Source of the DNA: Lineus longissimus
Lineage: Eukaryota > Nemertea > Pilidiophora > Heteronemertea > Lineidae
Length of the DNA: 64,000 nt
Assembly (NCBI RefSeq): GCF_910592395.1
Contig: NC_088320.1
Coordinates: 3,596,001-3,660,000, forward strand
Direction: 5' to 3'
Shown: positions 22,390 through 36,755 of the stretch, piece after piece
Layout: each line of letters begins with the position of its first letter
How positions within the stretch are numbered: position 1 is the first letter of the stretch
The notes under the pieces: generated by a model
Seen by the model: only the letters and a program-made list of their open reading frames with translations
Databases searched by the model: none
Told to the model about the DNA's origin: nothing
Position numbers and translations under genes: made by a program

Positions 22390-25300
22390 TTTTTTCTGAA
22401 AAGCATGAATTTTCATGACTTTATCATCGTTACAGAAAGGTTTCTTTACCTTCTTCTTTCTACACTAGCACGGCGCTCAGGCTCGCTCTCTCAATCGGCG
22501 CTCGGTGCGAGTTCGCACTTGCCAATGCAGAACTCGCTGTCGTCAAACACGCAATTCGTACTTCCGATACATGTGGAACCTCCCTATGAAGCCCTCGGAC
22601 CTGATTTCAACCCGTTATCATGAGCTCACAGTTACGTATATATGGGATCATGGGACAGACATGCAATGAACGGGATGTAGTTGATTATAATTCATGTGTC
22701 AATGAATTCGACTGCGTTTTGCACCACTTGGAACCAAGTACATCAGCACTAGGGCCTTCACTGATGGAAACAAAATCCAAGTCGCATTAATTTCAGGGAG
22801 ATATGTAGATTGCCTTTAACTAGGGAACATTTTCTTGTCCTCAGAAGATTGCCATCTAACGGCGATTTCCAAAATAGGCCTACACTTATAAATCATATAT
22901 CATGAATCGCGAGGAGATCATATGTTGGATTGTAAAGTTTGGCCATTGGTAGAAAAAACATATCTACTATATATAGATGTATTAAATCGGTCATCAGCAT
23001 ACCTGTATACTGGATTTTAATATCTGGAAGGGAGAAAGAGCGAGATAGTAGACAGATTATAAACGTAGCCTCCCCTTCTCCATATACATGTTCCCGCCGT
23101 TTACTCCTACGCCGTATCGCGCCCGCAAGGTTTCATTATATTATATACTATGCCATTGAAAGGAGCAGATCAACTGGTGTGCTACTCTTAAACCTTGATA
23201 GTTTTAGATGAAATAATCTGAAAAATGCAGATTCAACTCGGCTTAACTAGTCAGAACTGATCTTAGACCCGACGGACGGCATCATAATCCTACATTGTAT
23301 GTTACTAGAATGAAAGTAAAGACGTCCTTCAGAGGATATCCCTGATGTACATGTACATACTACCACTGATAGCCTATAACCGCTTCTTTCCCCCTACCTG
23401 ATTAAATGTTTTCTACACGCCTCATTCAATGAGAGATGAAAACATTAGGCTCAACAACACACAAGGAAGAGGTCCCAGAGTCAGCGCTTTCCAAGCTAGA
23501 AGTCAACAACTCAATTTAACTGATCAACCAGAAAGAAATACCACATCAAAACGATAAATATGAAATATCATTTAAGAAAGGCCCTTGTCCTGTTCACGAC
23601 GTCAGTCATATGTTTTGATACCTACATGGCCTATATATATGTCCCGGCCTATAAAAGTGGACGGTTGATTGGCCAATACTGTCTATTCAGTTTTGAAAAT
23701 CCCAGGCATTTTCAACGTTGACCCATTACCGGGAAATAACCGACCTTTGATTTGCCTCTTGGACGACTGTGACCATTGATTGATATACTAGACAGATGCC
23801 TGTAAATATTAGTTTAAAGGGACTATTCTTGGGCACATGGGATTCAGGTGCATCCTCGTCATCATGCGCCGCCACCAGTAGAGCCGTACTAGGGGATAAT
23901 GATGTTCACTTCATTATGTGCAGTCCTACTGGAAAGGGACGTAAGGGCGTTGTGTGGCCGAAGGTCTCAGAAATGGCCTTGCCAATTTTCGGTTGGTTAT
24001 TGGTACTGGTGCAGGCCTTCTGTGTATTTCAGTGAAGTGTTTTCACAGTGGATCATGATTGGGGATTACTTTGCTAATTTATGTCATCTTGAAGAAAGGT
24101 GGTGCCTTATCTCGTATGTTGACAGCAATTCTGGAGGATTTTACAGTAGTTCCTGCCAAGGATCTATGGCCATACACCTCTGTGATTTAATAATAAACAG
24201 GTGAAATCTGTTCCCAGGGGTCAAGTCGTACTTCCACCTATCGAATCCCCGTGTCTTTTGCGCTTATACCTATGAATTGCCGTGTCTAAATAGACCCGTG
24301 TGTCAAATCCCCGTGTCTATTAGCCCCATCGAGCTCAATTAATTTAGACCAGTGTTCAACACGGGTTTTTTGATAGGTGGAATCTGAATAGACACGGCAA
24401 TTGCAAGTTCCAAGATCCGGCGACAGATGGCGCGGTGTAGTTGGAAACAGGAAAGAAACACAGGAGAGCTCCCTACCTACAGCGCACCTGTAGCCGGGGC
24501 TATTAACCATTATCTAACACAACTAAAACACAGAAAATATTTTTCTGATATTTTCTTATAATTTATTCATATACCTGTAAACACATGATCATGACATGAC
24601 AGATTTTCACACTAATTTCACTGCAAAAGATTGCAAAAGATATTGGGTATGAAAATAATAACTGCCGAGAAATATCCTTTCATTGTAAAGAAGATACTTA
24701 GCTTGAACATGACATAGGCATCAGTTTCAATAGATACGTTGGCTACGTTCCGCACAGCTACTCATAATTCACAAGCACACATACAAGAAAACAGGAAAAC
24801 TAGCGTGCCTCCTCTTTAAGGGTTGAGGTCCTTTTGACCTTTGTACGTTTTGACTGAAGACAAGATTCGACCCAATTTTAGGCCCTAGGCTAATACCCAA
24901 ACTGGCACTTCATCACTGTGTTTTCAATTTGACACGAGTTTCCTGTTTTCTTTATTCTTTGATGAATAATGTTTTTACCTGATTAAATGGCTTACATTTT
25001 ATATACCAACTCCCCAACCAATTCACCACTTGCCGACGATATATCAAATGTTAGCCCCCTAATAGGCCAAATCGACTACGATATACAGCGCAAGCCAACT
25101 AACTTGTACAGACAACTACACAGAAGTAAGAAATTGTCTCCAAAACATCATCTCAAAGAATCCCGCACTAAAAAGGGATTTGTACAGTGCATATTTCATA
25201 CGATGATTTCATACAATCAAGTTGCAGAAACAGTACCAACTTGAGATGCACTGCACTCAAGAGATGTGCACTATATTTACACATTGATGAAGCAGACTGC

Positions 25301-25988
25301 AACCTTTATGAACACATGATTAACATTGGCACATTATTATCTTTATAAAACTAAAGCATTAGCACTCCTAAAAATTAGTGCACTTCATAAGCATTTTATA
25401 CTACATTCATGTACATTGGACATTACTCATATTTACACTAAATAAAGATGACTAGGTAGTCTTTCTCTATTCTTGCTAACATGAATGTGACTTCATTTAG
25501 TTTTTGCATTTAAAAATATAACATCATCATCCCAAATACTTATCTTTGAACCAAAACCTTCTATAGGGTGACTCATTATCCGGAGAGAGGCATGTCATGA
25601 GGCATAAGTTGATAGGGCCAGGACTGAGTATTTCAATGAGTGAATAAGACATGACAAGTAGGTCAATATAGGTAAAAGGAAAGAGTATTTCAAGATAAAT
25701 TAAGAAACTGTGCACTAGATAATGCTGGTTCAAAGTGGTAAGTAACACATTGGATAATCGTTAACTTGTGTATTTTTAGAATGAGCTGCTGTCAGTTCAG
25801 CACATACATGCACAACACTGCACTTCATTTCACTTCGAGGCAAAAAAATCTGCACAACTTTCAGTACAGTGTTTTCATCCCCTGCCTTTTCAGCACCGAA
25901 AATGAACATGGCTCAAAAGTGTTGCAGGCGTTCCACATCCATATCACATAGAAGATCTCTGGCACAACTTCTACAAGATTGTCTAATA
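22390..25988. other. Intergenic stretch, SLC15-like promoter to STARD3 3' UTR
   Basis: No gene was recognised. Near 24,230-24,412 an imperfect inverted arrangement (cttccacctatcgaa, gaattgccgtgtct and their complements ataggtggaa, agacacggcaatt) suggests an old MITE. The part nearest 25,988 should be STARD3 3' UTR. Confidence 0.45.
24230..24412. mobile_element. Degenerate MITE-like inverted repeat
   Basis: cttccacctatcgaatcccc and gaattgccgtgtct on the left are mirrored by ataggtggaatc and agacacggcaattg on the right, with internal cgtgtct repeats. The arms are imperfect and the order partly shuffled. Confidence 0.45.
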
Positions 25989-28900
25989 TCACACGGGTAA
26001 CTGTGACGCTTTTTCCTGTTTGATTTCAAGTGCTCGGAGTCTCAGATGACGGAGGTACTTCATAACGACACCTGACATCGCTTGGTCTATTAAGTATTGA
26101 GGTATCCAGCCCTGAAAACAGACGTGAAGGAATGGTGAAAGAAGGCGTATATGGACTAATATACACCTGGGACGTTGTTGAGTAAAATCATGATGATCAA
26201 AAGCCATTAACCCTTTCTATGTGGCTAGTGACCTTGATGCGACTGATATCTCCCTGTTAGCATATTAGTAACTGGAAGCCTTCTGCCTTCTTACCTTTAA
26301 ATCTGTGTTGAGTATCCACACAAAGTTGCATCCATCTGGATTATCTGGGATGGGTTCAAATGCTAAAACACCTGGACGATTCTCTCCTCTGAAAAAACAG
26401 ACAGTAAGATATATCCGCAGCTAGTGAGGATTGGATAAAAACAAACAAAGATAATCACTTTGGAAAAGTCAAATTGAATGGTGACAACCAATTTGGGACC
26501 AAAACTAGTGTCCAAAAGAGGGTGTCCTTATTAGAGAAGTGCCTGCTAAGGGAGGTCCCACTGTACATGTATGTGATTATTTGTCAATCTCCTGACAAAT
26601 CATCAACCTACCTAACATAATTTTTCTGCTGTGGCATTTCTGCGTACTCACAGGCCACCCCTGTGACTAGATATATCCCTTCTCTCACCAACCACTGGCG
26701 GACATTCACAAAATCTCTGAAATAACAAGAAATGAAAAGAATGGTAGGACAAGTTTTTATGTTCACAGTGACTGCACAAAACATCGTCTGGTGTCCTGAA
26801 ACAAGTAGCATCATACCATTGAAGCCACGGCAGAAAAGTTGAATTCACTCAAAAAGACTGGCAAAACACAGAGGCAATACATAGAACAAACCTCTATCTC
26901 ACCGAGTGAAAATACTGTGTTACACTGTGTTACTGTGTTATACTGTGTTAAATGTACCGAGAGGTACTGGCTGAGCCTCAACTCAAGATCTTCTGATTAC
27001 AAGTCGAACACATTTCCACCGTGCTACCACAAGAATACATCAAGAGATTGGACCACACAGGAGGGACCGACCATTCACCCAATCTACCCATAGATGCATG
27101 GCAAGTGGGGAAAGAATCAATGCTCTAGAATGAGACACAAGGTCACAATGACGATGACAATGACACTGTAGAAATGGCATTTCAAGAATGACAACAGTAG
27201 CAAATCAAAACATTGACACATAGATGCATGACAGAATGTTATCATAACAAGGCTCTATTATCGATGATGATGATGATAATAAGTAGTTACTTGATGATGA
27301 TGATTATAACAATTGTGCAGAACATTGAAATGATGTGAGAGTTAACCACAGCCGGCGATCTATAAAGCATAACCAAGTAGCAATTGATACCTGGGTGTGA
27401 ATAAGCCTCCCGTGGTGTCGCGCACCTTGTAATACGTGATTTCTGTATTCTCATTGACTTTGTGTAGAATCTGCGAGATGAATAAAAAAGCAAACAATTA
27501 AAGCACAGTCTTCATTCCAAACGTACCTTGCACTGACCAGACCACCTGCCGACTCGGCCGCTACACTGTAGTGGATTTCAGTATGACTGTCTATAGTACG
27601 CAAACTCTGGAGTAAAGAGGTGAAAATTACAAAAAAATGTTTCAGTTTTTTTACCTGGACGTTGCTTTCGCAATGGTTACATAGTGTTTGGTCGCAATGG
27701 TAACATAGTGTTTGGTACTTGAAGTGGGCCTAAGGCGCCAGGCTCCTATGTTCAGAACATTTTTGCCGATTTTATTCAATGGCATTTAAAAGTAACATCC
27801 AGTTCCGGGTATTTCAGTCATAGAGGTACACGTTGAAGCTGAAGACGAAAAAGACCAGCTGGATACCAGTTGAGATGGCAGGACCACTTAGATCTGTTAA
27901 ACATTTTGTCTATGCACAACAGATAAAATCTCGAAGAATTTGACCAACCCGACATTCTAAAACGGTGGGATTCCATTTTGGAGACTCGTCAAGACGATAG
28001 CACATTTCTTCATACATGGATAACGGATCACAGTCGATATACCCCTGAAAAGATTATAAACTGGAAGTTATCAACAATGACTGTGAGTTAAAGCCAGAAG
28101 TGTTGTCACTTAACAGGTGAAGGGGACAGTCTTGTAGGATGTGCACTCACGTCTGGACTCAAGTCTGATACTGGCATTCCGCTGTGCCAACATTGAGACA
28201 TAAGCAGCAAATATGTCATGTAGAAGTCGCACTAAGCTAACTGAGAAAACGGATACAAGTTGCGGGGCAGGTAACAACATCGTTGACATTCATTAGCATT
28301 GAAATAACCACCAAAGCATACCTCGAATAATGAGTATCCACACTTACTGTCAATTTAAATATTTTTCCTATTTTTTTATCTGATTTTCCATACACGTTGC
28401 CATCTTCATCGTTGCCAGCAAGAAACACCCACTCGTCACAATGTTTATATAAATCCCACACTGTTTCTAGTGCCTCTCGTGCCTTTTGTAAATAAACTTG
28501 CTCCTGAAATAGATACGAGAAGCAGTTTTAGCCTTGAAACTTCATATTAATGCGTCCACACAGAGATAACCTTTTTAGGTCCAAAGACCTCATTCAAAAG
28601 ACACTGAAGAATACCGGTACAGAGAACATAATTCCTCAAAATCACAGTTAGTATATTCGAGGAGAACATGTCTCTTCCTTGGATTCAAACTCTTATCGAA
28701 TGGTATCGAACTGGGGGGTCAGTGAAGCAGTTATTCAAAGCTCGAGTGGTTTGCAGTTCAAGTGTCCAGCAAATATGTGACCCGCTCTACCAAAACTAGG
28801 CGCTTGTCGCATCTGAACTCGACAGGTTGATACGGACTTGTTGTTCATTTCCCTATTGTAGACCTTTTGTGAAATCTATTACAAACTGATTTGGTCACAT

Positions 28901-31900
28901 TTCACAAAAGGTCTACAATACATGTAGGGAAATGAACAACAAGTCCGTATCAACCTGTCGAGTTCAGATGCGACAAGCGCCTAGTTTTGGTAGAGCGGGT
29001 CACATATGGGTGATTATGCTGTCTCAGGAAGTCATGTTTAAGTCCAATTTAAGACAAATTTCAAAGGTATCTTTTAACATCGGACGCACCTGAAAGCCTA
29101 GAGTATTAACTGATGTACCACTGGCCTGTCTACTGTGACCGCGGGAATGAGGTAATGAGCGGAAACCAGCACGAATTCCTTCATCTTCACTATTTTCATC
29201 ATCGGAGGCTAGAAAGGTCGAAGGTTAAAGGTCAGATGCCACGCAATGTGGTGTAAAATACAACTTTCATCAACAAGGCGGAGACTTGTAAATAGAGTAT
29301 AGATTTAAAGGAATCCTGACTTCTGAACATCTGATACTCAGGTGAAGTTGGGTACATTGGTGACCCAAATGCGATATCATTGTTACAGACGATTCATTAT
29401 TGAAACTAAAGACACAAAATCTTGTTACCTAGATCACATGTGCTATACAAATGTTCTGTGTTCAAGAATACTCCTAAAATCTGAAGCATTTTCACATCCC
29501 ACATGGAAAATCGAGCAAAAAATGTCTCAGGATCCTCCCCTTAGATAGAATAACTGGTTATTCCTGAGAGGCCAACCACCTGTATCACAAGTCCTCTTCA
29601 AACTTTAAATTCACGTAAGTTTTCCTTGAGCAACAGTAATTTGACAACATTTTCAGTGAAATTCAACTCATTCTTAACCTCTGGCAAAACTGAGCTGGTT
29701 GCTTTCTGGCAAAACATAAAATGAAGTTACTATAAACTATGATATTTAAAATTTGTAGGTCCTTATCATGACATGACCATAGGGTGATATTCTATATAAG
29801 GATAACTAGGCTAGTGGGGAAACAATGGTGAGACACTTTGGCAAGCAAATGGATTAGGCCATCTCGTCCATGAACAGCCATGATATTGAAAACACTGATT
29901 TGATAAATGTTGTCCTTGACAGAGGAACTGACAGAGACATCAGAGAGAACAGTCTCCATTTTTTCTTACAGAGTTTTTTTTAATGTGGAGGCCGAAATTT
30001 GGCGCTGTTTCCGAATTGACGACCCAGCGCGCTAAGGAGGATCAGATCTCTGGTCCTTTTTCCTGTCCACTCCTTTAAAAATCGTCCATCCAAATCCTCT
30101 TAGGTCGACCTCGTCTTCGGTTGCCTTCTACTGTGCCCTGCATGATGAGTTTCGCACAGCAGAAGGCAAAGACACTGATCAAGCATCAGAATAACAGGGA
30201 GCAAAAGAAAGTATACTCACGAGGCATTGAAGATATTGGCGAATAGTATGTATCTGGTCCATGATACGGGTGGTCATACTGACCATGAATATCCCGTGTT
30301 AGCGGTGTGCGCTCGTTCGTCCCTGATGGAGGATGGTAAGACGTGGACAGGAGAGCTGAAATAGTGAAAAGAAGGTAAGATATTCTGACTCAACACTGTT
30401 TCATTAACGAATGTAATGTTTAAAACTGAAAACTTTCATAAACTGTATGTCTCCTTGCAAAAAATTTTTAGATTTCAGAGTTGAAAGTGACCTGACATGA
30501 AGTTGGCAATATCTCCAATGGTCTGATTCAACTACTTTGTACTGTGGTTTGCCGCAGTGGCTTTTGCCCACGGTTCATGTCAGTTACATTTGGTGAGCTA
30601 ATAACTTGCATGCAAATTAATCCAACGCCTGTGAAAGCTGGAAACAGGCCTTGTTATAGTGGATACCTACCAGCTCTCTCTCTTATTTTTAACTCCTGTG
30701 GCAAGACTCTAAAATCTAAGAACCATGTTTCGACCCACGCCATCACAAATGAAACGACTAAAACAATATACTCCATAGTGTGATCCGTTGCTTTAGGGTT
30801 GGTGAACTGAAAAAGAACAGATCAGATTCACTTAATGTAGCATTCAAAGATTTCAAGACAAAAACATTCTAAAATTGGTACTTTTTTAGAAATACAGTTA
30901 TTGTATGAATTCAAGTACATGTACTCTTAATAGCTGAGTAAATTGCTTCTACCTGTACATGATGAAGGTACAAGTTCTCTCAACAAAGGTCACACAGCAC
31001 GCTGGTAATCCAATCTATAGGAAACAGAAGTCAAATTTAGCACTGACTTAAGTAATCAAAGTAAACACACTCAAAACTTACGTTGAACAGAAATACTTTT
31101 GTGACCAGAAAGACGCAGGTTAGGAATGTGGTGAGCTGGAAGAGAAAGACAGACTGGTTTCAAGTGTTGTGCAAACAAGTGATTTGAAGCGTTGTAACCT
31201 GCCATTATAATTGCTGCTATGTATGACAAAAAGATCTCTTCTCTGCGGGTATAACTTAGGAATTGATCACAGGACGCTGTGATCACTGATTCTGATTGCG
31301 ATGAAGGCATTTTCTAACTTCTGAATTGGGCAAACAAGGAGCAGGAACACTACAAGACCATTTCCAGTCAAGAATAAAAATATCGTAACGTTTTCAAAAT
31401 AAGCTGATTACTCACAGCCACCATCCATGGTCTTTTTGATCGGTACAGGGCATACGATAACTCCAAGACAATGAAACGAAATGCACCTAACAACTGCAAC
31501 GGAGGGAGAAAATTCTTTATCCTATAGGACTCATGCATGCAAAAGAGCAATAATGACATCAGAAAGGTTTGAGAAAAGAGTATAAAACTTTTAAGGTTTT
31601 TTGGTCATGTATCCACAAAACCACTCTTCGTGCCGCTTAGATTTGGAGACCAGGGAGCAACCAATGCATCAACTACAACTCCATGCAGTAAATTCCTCTA
31701 CAGAGCGGTTGGCCAGACATTGATGATACCAGGAAGTATGATTCAAAACTTACCACTGTGTCAAATAATGATGTATCAAAGTGATAATTTCCTACTTGAT
31801 CTTTGATGGCAACTGAGATGGGGCTGAAGCCGGACAACTGAAAGAGCAAACCAAATCAAGCGTCAACAAGAAGGCCCCTTTACCCAACATGCACAATACT

Positions 31901-34884
31901 GAACGACACACCAAAGTCTAAGACACCATACTAATGGAACAGATCTTTTACCAGAAGAAACTAATCAGTTACTGCCACAAAATTGAGGTAAGGGCTCATC
32001 ATTCGAACAGAGAATATTTACCTGTGTGTAGATGACCCAGAGAATGAATGCCAAGATGAGGTCGAATAATGCCATGAGACAGAATGTCCGGCGAACGGCT
32101 GAAAACTTCTTTGGGTCTGCTGTCGATATTGTGCCACTGAAAAACACAAAAGAGATGCTGGACGCTCAACACATGCACTATTCTTGCAAATCACATGTGC
32201 CGCTTCTTGGCAGTTATTACGTGCAATAATGAATAAACGTACCGTCAAGGTACCAAATTTGAACCGTACTACAAATACTAGACTCGGGAACCAATACCAG
32301 GAGCAATAGACCCACCGGAATATTTTGAAGCAGATGAAATTGTGAGTGAAACTTAAGGACAGCATTACATCCCTCTAAAGTTTTTGTGGAAAATCCGGAC
32401 ATTGAATCTATTGTGGGCTGCTGGTTCATTCATTATCTGATTTCTGATTGCGCACCAATTTCTTTGGTGAGAGAACGGGAGGGAAGCTCAAAAGTGCACA
32501 AACATGGTAAAGGGCCACACAGCTGGCATTTGGGTAGCATTACCTAATTGAAAGAAGGCAACCTACGTGTTTCCTGAATCTGGCAAAGGAGGACTGGAAT
32601 CTGTCGTAGTAGGACTGCAAAATGACACTTTTAGAACATTTTCTGCTAAAATCACAGTCAAAACATTTTTTGTTGACTTCTATGAGGGCAATGCCCCCAC
32701 CCCCCCCCCCCCCCCCCCCCCAGCTATGCCCATGCATATTTTGACTATCGGGTAACTTTGGTGCCTAGATATGAAGACTTCAGGCTCGCAGGAACTTTAG
32801 ATGAATGACTTACTATGTGCCTGAGGAACCATGTAAACTCCCGTAGAGGAGCTGGCCAACCTCCTGGGCCTTAACATTGCGGTCAGTAACCATCACGTCC
32901 TCAGAATTCTAAAAAGAGAATAAGAAAGAAGTCTTTTTTAAACAGGAATCGATAGAAAATTGTGTTTAAAAATTGAACATTGGCGCTTATTTCATCAATA
33001 GATGACCTTCTGTTGGGCCATGAGCGGCGATTGTTAAGTCGTTCCGAAATTTCAAGATTCGAAGACTGCAAATATAACCTTGACAGAAAATAGTAAGCCA
33101 AAGTTTTAAATAACAGACCCTACTAACTAGGCCCTCGTGTCGAAAAGAATCGGTAGTACGTATCAATGCACCCTGAGGCTCTAACTGTGCCGGGGCTGTA
33201 AATTGCACCACTTCATCTGAATTGCAGACTTCACATGCTCACCAGGCAGGTCACAAAAGGAAGCTCTATAATCGGAGAGCCCATGCCTTGTAGGGAATTT
33301 CGACAGTTGACAGAACTCAATGAATAACAGCCTCGTCAACATTATTCATATGACAATATGATAATGTTTTATCTGTTATTCCGATCACAAGTTTTATTCA
33401 ATTAAAGTCAACTGACCAGTTTTATGTAGCTTTACAGGACGGAGATCCACATATTACATTTCTCGAGAACTGAATTTGAAGTATTAAAACTGATTATTTC
33501 GAGTTTCTTAATCATGACAAAACAGGGCAAGCAAAGGAAGTCATTAGTATATTGATAATTTAGTCACACTTAGTCACCTGATATAGGTCAAAACGAACAA
33601 AGATGGCCATATCTTTTTTCAAGAATAGGTTACACGTGGATCAAGCTGTGCTAGACACAAGAGCATAGAGTCTGATGCAGACTGATCAGCAAGAATAGAT
33701 TGACTGAGCGAGGAATGGTCAATTTAAGACCTTTGCCTGACTAGTGACTTGTTAAAAAGGGGTTTAAAGAAGCTAAACTAATGTAATTACCCTTTTTAAG
33801 CTCCACATGATTCTGTGGCAAAGTATGTCTAATTTGTAAACTGATTATCCGACTTCAACTCAATGAGTCAATCAAGAAATAAAATAGGATCTGATTCACA
33901 TGATCATGGAAGAAAGTTCACCATGACATGTATGACCTAGAGTACTAGATAATGTGGGTAAGTTTTTTTACTGACACACATGACACAATGCATAACCTTC
34001 ATGTATATACTAAGATTAATATTGAGTAAATGTTGAACGCACAGCTCATATGATCTGATAAAACTACCATGTTGATAATGATTGTGAACAATTCCTAATG
34101 TTATGCCCGAATCGTTATGGGCTCTGGAGTGTAAACTACTGGTCTGTCTGAATCAGTGATTTCTTTGAAGTTTCGTTTTTATTGAACAGGATTTTCTCAT
34201 TGCAGTAACCATGGTAATGAAATAAGGTTTTATAAATGTATTTGTGTACACTGATGTAGTGCACTGAGTTATGACATTTTCTGCTCTGTCATGTTTATTT
34301 CTTGACCAATCTGGATGAAATGTTCAGGTTACTATTTTTTGTGTCAATTGAGCCAAGTATGAATGAGAAATATATATTGAAAAAACAAAATATGGCCTAA
34401 TCAGGGGGACCCCAAAAATTACCATTGGACCAGTGACACCATTGCTTGCATAACAAACAATAAACAACCTGGAAAGATTTGTCAACAGCTCCATAAAAGT
34501 AATAATAAAAATTTGTTGAATGATTTCATAACTGGCGACCTTGTGATGACCAGACATGCTGAAGTGACAATGTTGAGTGATATTACGAAAGGTTCATGAT
34601 TCAAGTGGTGACTTTTTTGTCCGGGTACAACCGGAAAACTGGAAAAAATTATTTAGTCGAGATGATGCGCTTGGACCAAAAGCCTAGTGGAGAACCCTGG
34701 AATCCTAGTGCATGGCTGTCGGCAGTGTTAACCATGCTCAATAATGGACATGTTAGACAAAAGGCTCCTGCACCCTAGCTTGCACAAGCCCAGTCAAGAG
34801 GCTGGGATCACAAAAGGATAGACTTACTTCTTTTGCGCAGGAATTCCCATCAAAAGGTTTCAAGGGACGCCACTCAGAAGACAT
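25989..34884 (-). CDS. STARD3: STARD3 (MLN64): late-endosomal sterol transfer protein with MENTAL and START domains
   Basis: Fifteen coding exons, all phases consistent, 1,527 nt, 508 aa (human is about 445). Exons: 34828-34884, 32814-32908, 32022-32136, 31754-31837, 31416-31493, 31082-31135, 30671-30806, 30221-30355, 29090-29208, 28348-28503, 27949-28044, 27527-27606, 26612-26716, 26295-26388 and 25989-26111. The MENTAL domain shows KKFSAVRRTFCLMALFDLI, then further membrane helices ending VSFVMAWVETWFLDFRVLPQ, as in MLN64. A candidate phospho-FFAT (TYYSPIS) followed by an acidic SDDENSEDE lies between the domains. The START domain runs from about residue 290 (WDLYKHCDEW, YSVAAESAGGLVSARDFVNV, CNFVWILNTDLKGWIPQYLI) to the end. 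The protein tethers late endosomes to the ER through VAP proteins and moves cholesterol. The intronic DNA carries several mobile elements. Confidence 0.95.
26468..26575 (-). mobile_element. Truncated copy of the Tigger/pogo-like MITE seen at 48,538
   Basis: On the minus strand it runs tacagtgggacctcccttag... through ggacactagttttggtccca, aligning with bases 48,536 onward of the complete element. Only about 105 bp of one end remains. It lies between STARD3 exons 14 and 13. Confidence 0.7.
26969..27030 (-). repeat. tRNA-derived SINE head (Thr-like)
   Basis: Reading the minus strand, gtggtagcacggtggaaatg is followed by an anticodon-arm-like cgacttgtaatcagaag and a degraded B box (cttgagttgaggctc). 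This arrangement is typical of tRNA-derived SINE heads. The stems are too degenerate for a functional tRNA. It lies in a STARD3 intron. Confidence 0.5.
28773..29007. mobile_element. Near-perfect palindromic MITE in STARD3 intron 9
   Basis: The arms begin atatgtgacccgctctacca and continue as almost exact reverse complements for about 105 bp. A short loop around 28,880-28,895 separates them. A few bases (acatgta) are inserted in the right arm. TA flanks both ends. The high arm identity implies recent activity. It sits between exons 9 and 10, about 80 bp from exon 9. Confidence 0.85.
32696..32722. repeat. Poly(C) tract
   Basis: A run of about 20 C residues interrupted once lies in the intron between STARD3 exons 2 and 3. 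Confidence 0.9.
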
Positions 34885-36316
34885 GGCTATGCCATCCGAG
34901 CCAGATGATCACCGATCACTTAATCAAATAAAACTAAATCATGTGACAATGCCTATTCTAGGCCACAGAGAAATATCGACCGTCAATCATGTCAACATCC
35001 TAGGTTGTGATGATGCTAAAAATACATAAGAAAAGCCTTTATTCTAGAAACCATTCTTTATGATATCACTTCACCCCTCACTCTTGAACTTTGGGTTGAA
35101 GTGAAAACTCATGGTTGATTTTTCAAATCTGACTTTGTCACAATTTTTTGGCCTGAAACTATTCCCTGCCCTTTTCCAATTCCATCAAAAGGAGAAATAC
35201 CCTGCCCAATTCAAATCAAGGCAGAAGCACAATGGGTCCTCATTTTCATTGACATCTACAGCTGCATGTGACACCACCAAATCACCCCAAGAGGATACTA
35301 GTGACAGAGGTGCTTGCTATTTAAAGGGAGGTTCTCCTGTACAACAATCACCTTTAAAAATAGAAACATTGCTTACCATTTGACCTACTCAGCCCAACAC
35401 TACCTGGACATCATCCTGTCGATATTTCAAAGGAGGTAGGAGTATAAAAACCTGTTTTGGGATTGGACAACAGCACTTTGCAAAACATTTGCATATGAAT
35501 GTTACTTCCTGGTTGTGGTTTATTGCCAAATATATTGATTATTTCAAATATAATCAGGCCAACTCACAGAACACTAGTCAACAGTCTGCATGCTATGGCA
35601 CCCCCTATGATGCAATAACGTACCATCAATAGAACTAATATTGTACAAATGTCATACACATACATGCATCACACGTACTTCAAATCTAGTAACCCAAATT
35701 TGAGTCATACGGACTCTATTACTATTTATGTTGCACAATGTCCGCAATATCAAACTTGATGAACTTTAGACAAAACTAAGTACAGATATGTTGACATACC
35801 AGCCTATCAGGGTCACCTGTGGTAAGGCCATGCGATGGTGTCAACAACTACAAGACTTAAAGGGGTACTGTTCTGGTTCATTTTATTCTCATGTTTACTG
35901 GTGACAAAGGAAAATACATGTAGAAATACCCCATGCCATAGTGCAGTGTGGCTCATGCTATGATATCTGTCTACACATGGCATTGGCAATGCTGAAATTC
36001 ATATTCAGTGCGTACACACAACCACAAGAAGAAAATTTCTAATTTGAGTTCAATAATTCATTTTTTGGAATGAACGGCATAGGCCTTAGGACTGCAAGTG
36101 CAAAACAATCTTCACAATCTACACAGTCAACACAACTGGCATGTTCATCCTTCATGTCCCGAGTATCCGCATTTGTTTTGTTTGGACCCTGGACCTCACC
36201 TGGTCGGTCTTAATACTCTCATTTACCAAACGGTCCACTGCAAGCATGATTGAAAACGGATGATAAGAGACAAGTGAATAAAGTCAAGTCAAGTCATGAT
36301 GAGCGCAGCCTGCCCA

Positions 36317-36484
36317 CCAGGCGGAGGAAGTCACTGAAGGCCACAACAAAAAAGCCCACATGGCCATGGGTGCACACCACAGGAGTCATGACCTTTTGTT
36401 CGTTGTGCCTGGCCCTAGGGCCTAGGCTATACATTACTAGTATATTTAGGTTTGTTTGGGCCCGCAATGACTTCCTCCGCCTGG
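36317..36484. mobile_element. MITE-like element, about 35-bp imperfect TIRs
   Basis: ccaggcggaggaagtcactg (left) is mirrored by caatgacttcctccgcctgg (right). Partial complementarity continues inward (cacaacaaaaa / tttgtttggg). The total is 168 bp. Confidence 0.7.
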
Positions 36485-36650
36485 AGTAAAAGGGTCTAAT
36501 AAGACTCACTACTCAGCACTCACACGCACAGACTCATGGATGGACTGCAGACTGTCTCAGCACTGACAGCAGCAGTGTCGCGTGTGAGTCAGAGTGTCAC
36601 TGCCACTCGACTCAGTCAGTCAGTGACTCACTACTAGTCAATGGGTGATA

Positions 36651-36755
36651 TGAATAAACACTAGTAAATGCTTTTACTTCTATGTTGTACAGAAATGCCT
36701 AGTGTAAATAATGTACGTGAAGTTTTAAGTAAAAGCATTTCCTAGTCTTTATTCA
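36651..36755. mobile_element. Small hairpin element, 29-bp arms
   Basis: tgaataaacactagtaaatg (left) pairs with catttcctagtctttattca (right). Adjacent cttttactt/aagtaaaag completes arms of about 29 bp around a 47-bp interior. Confidence 0.7.
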
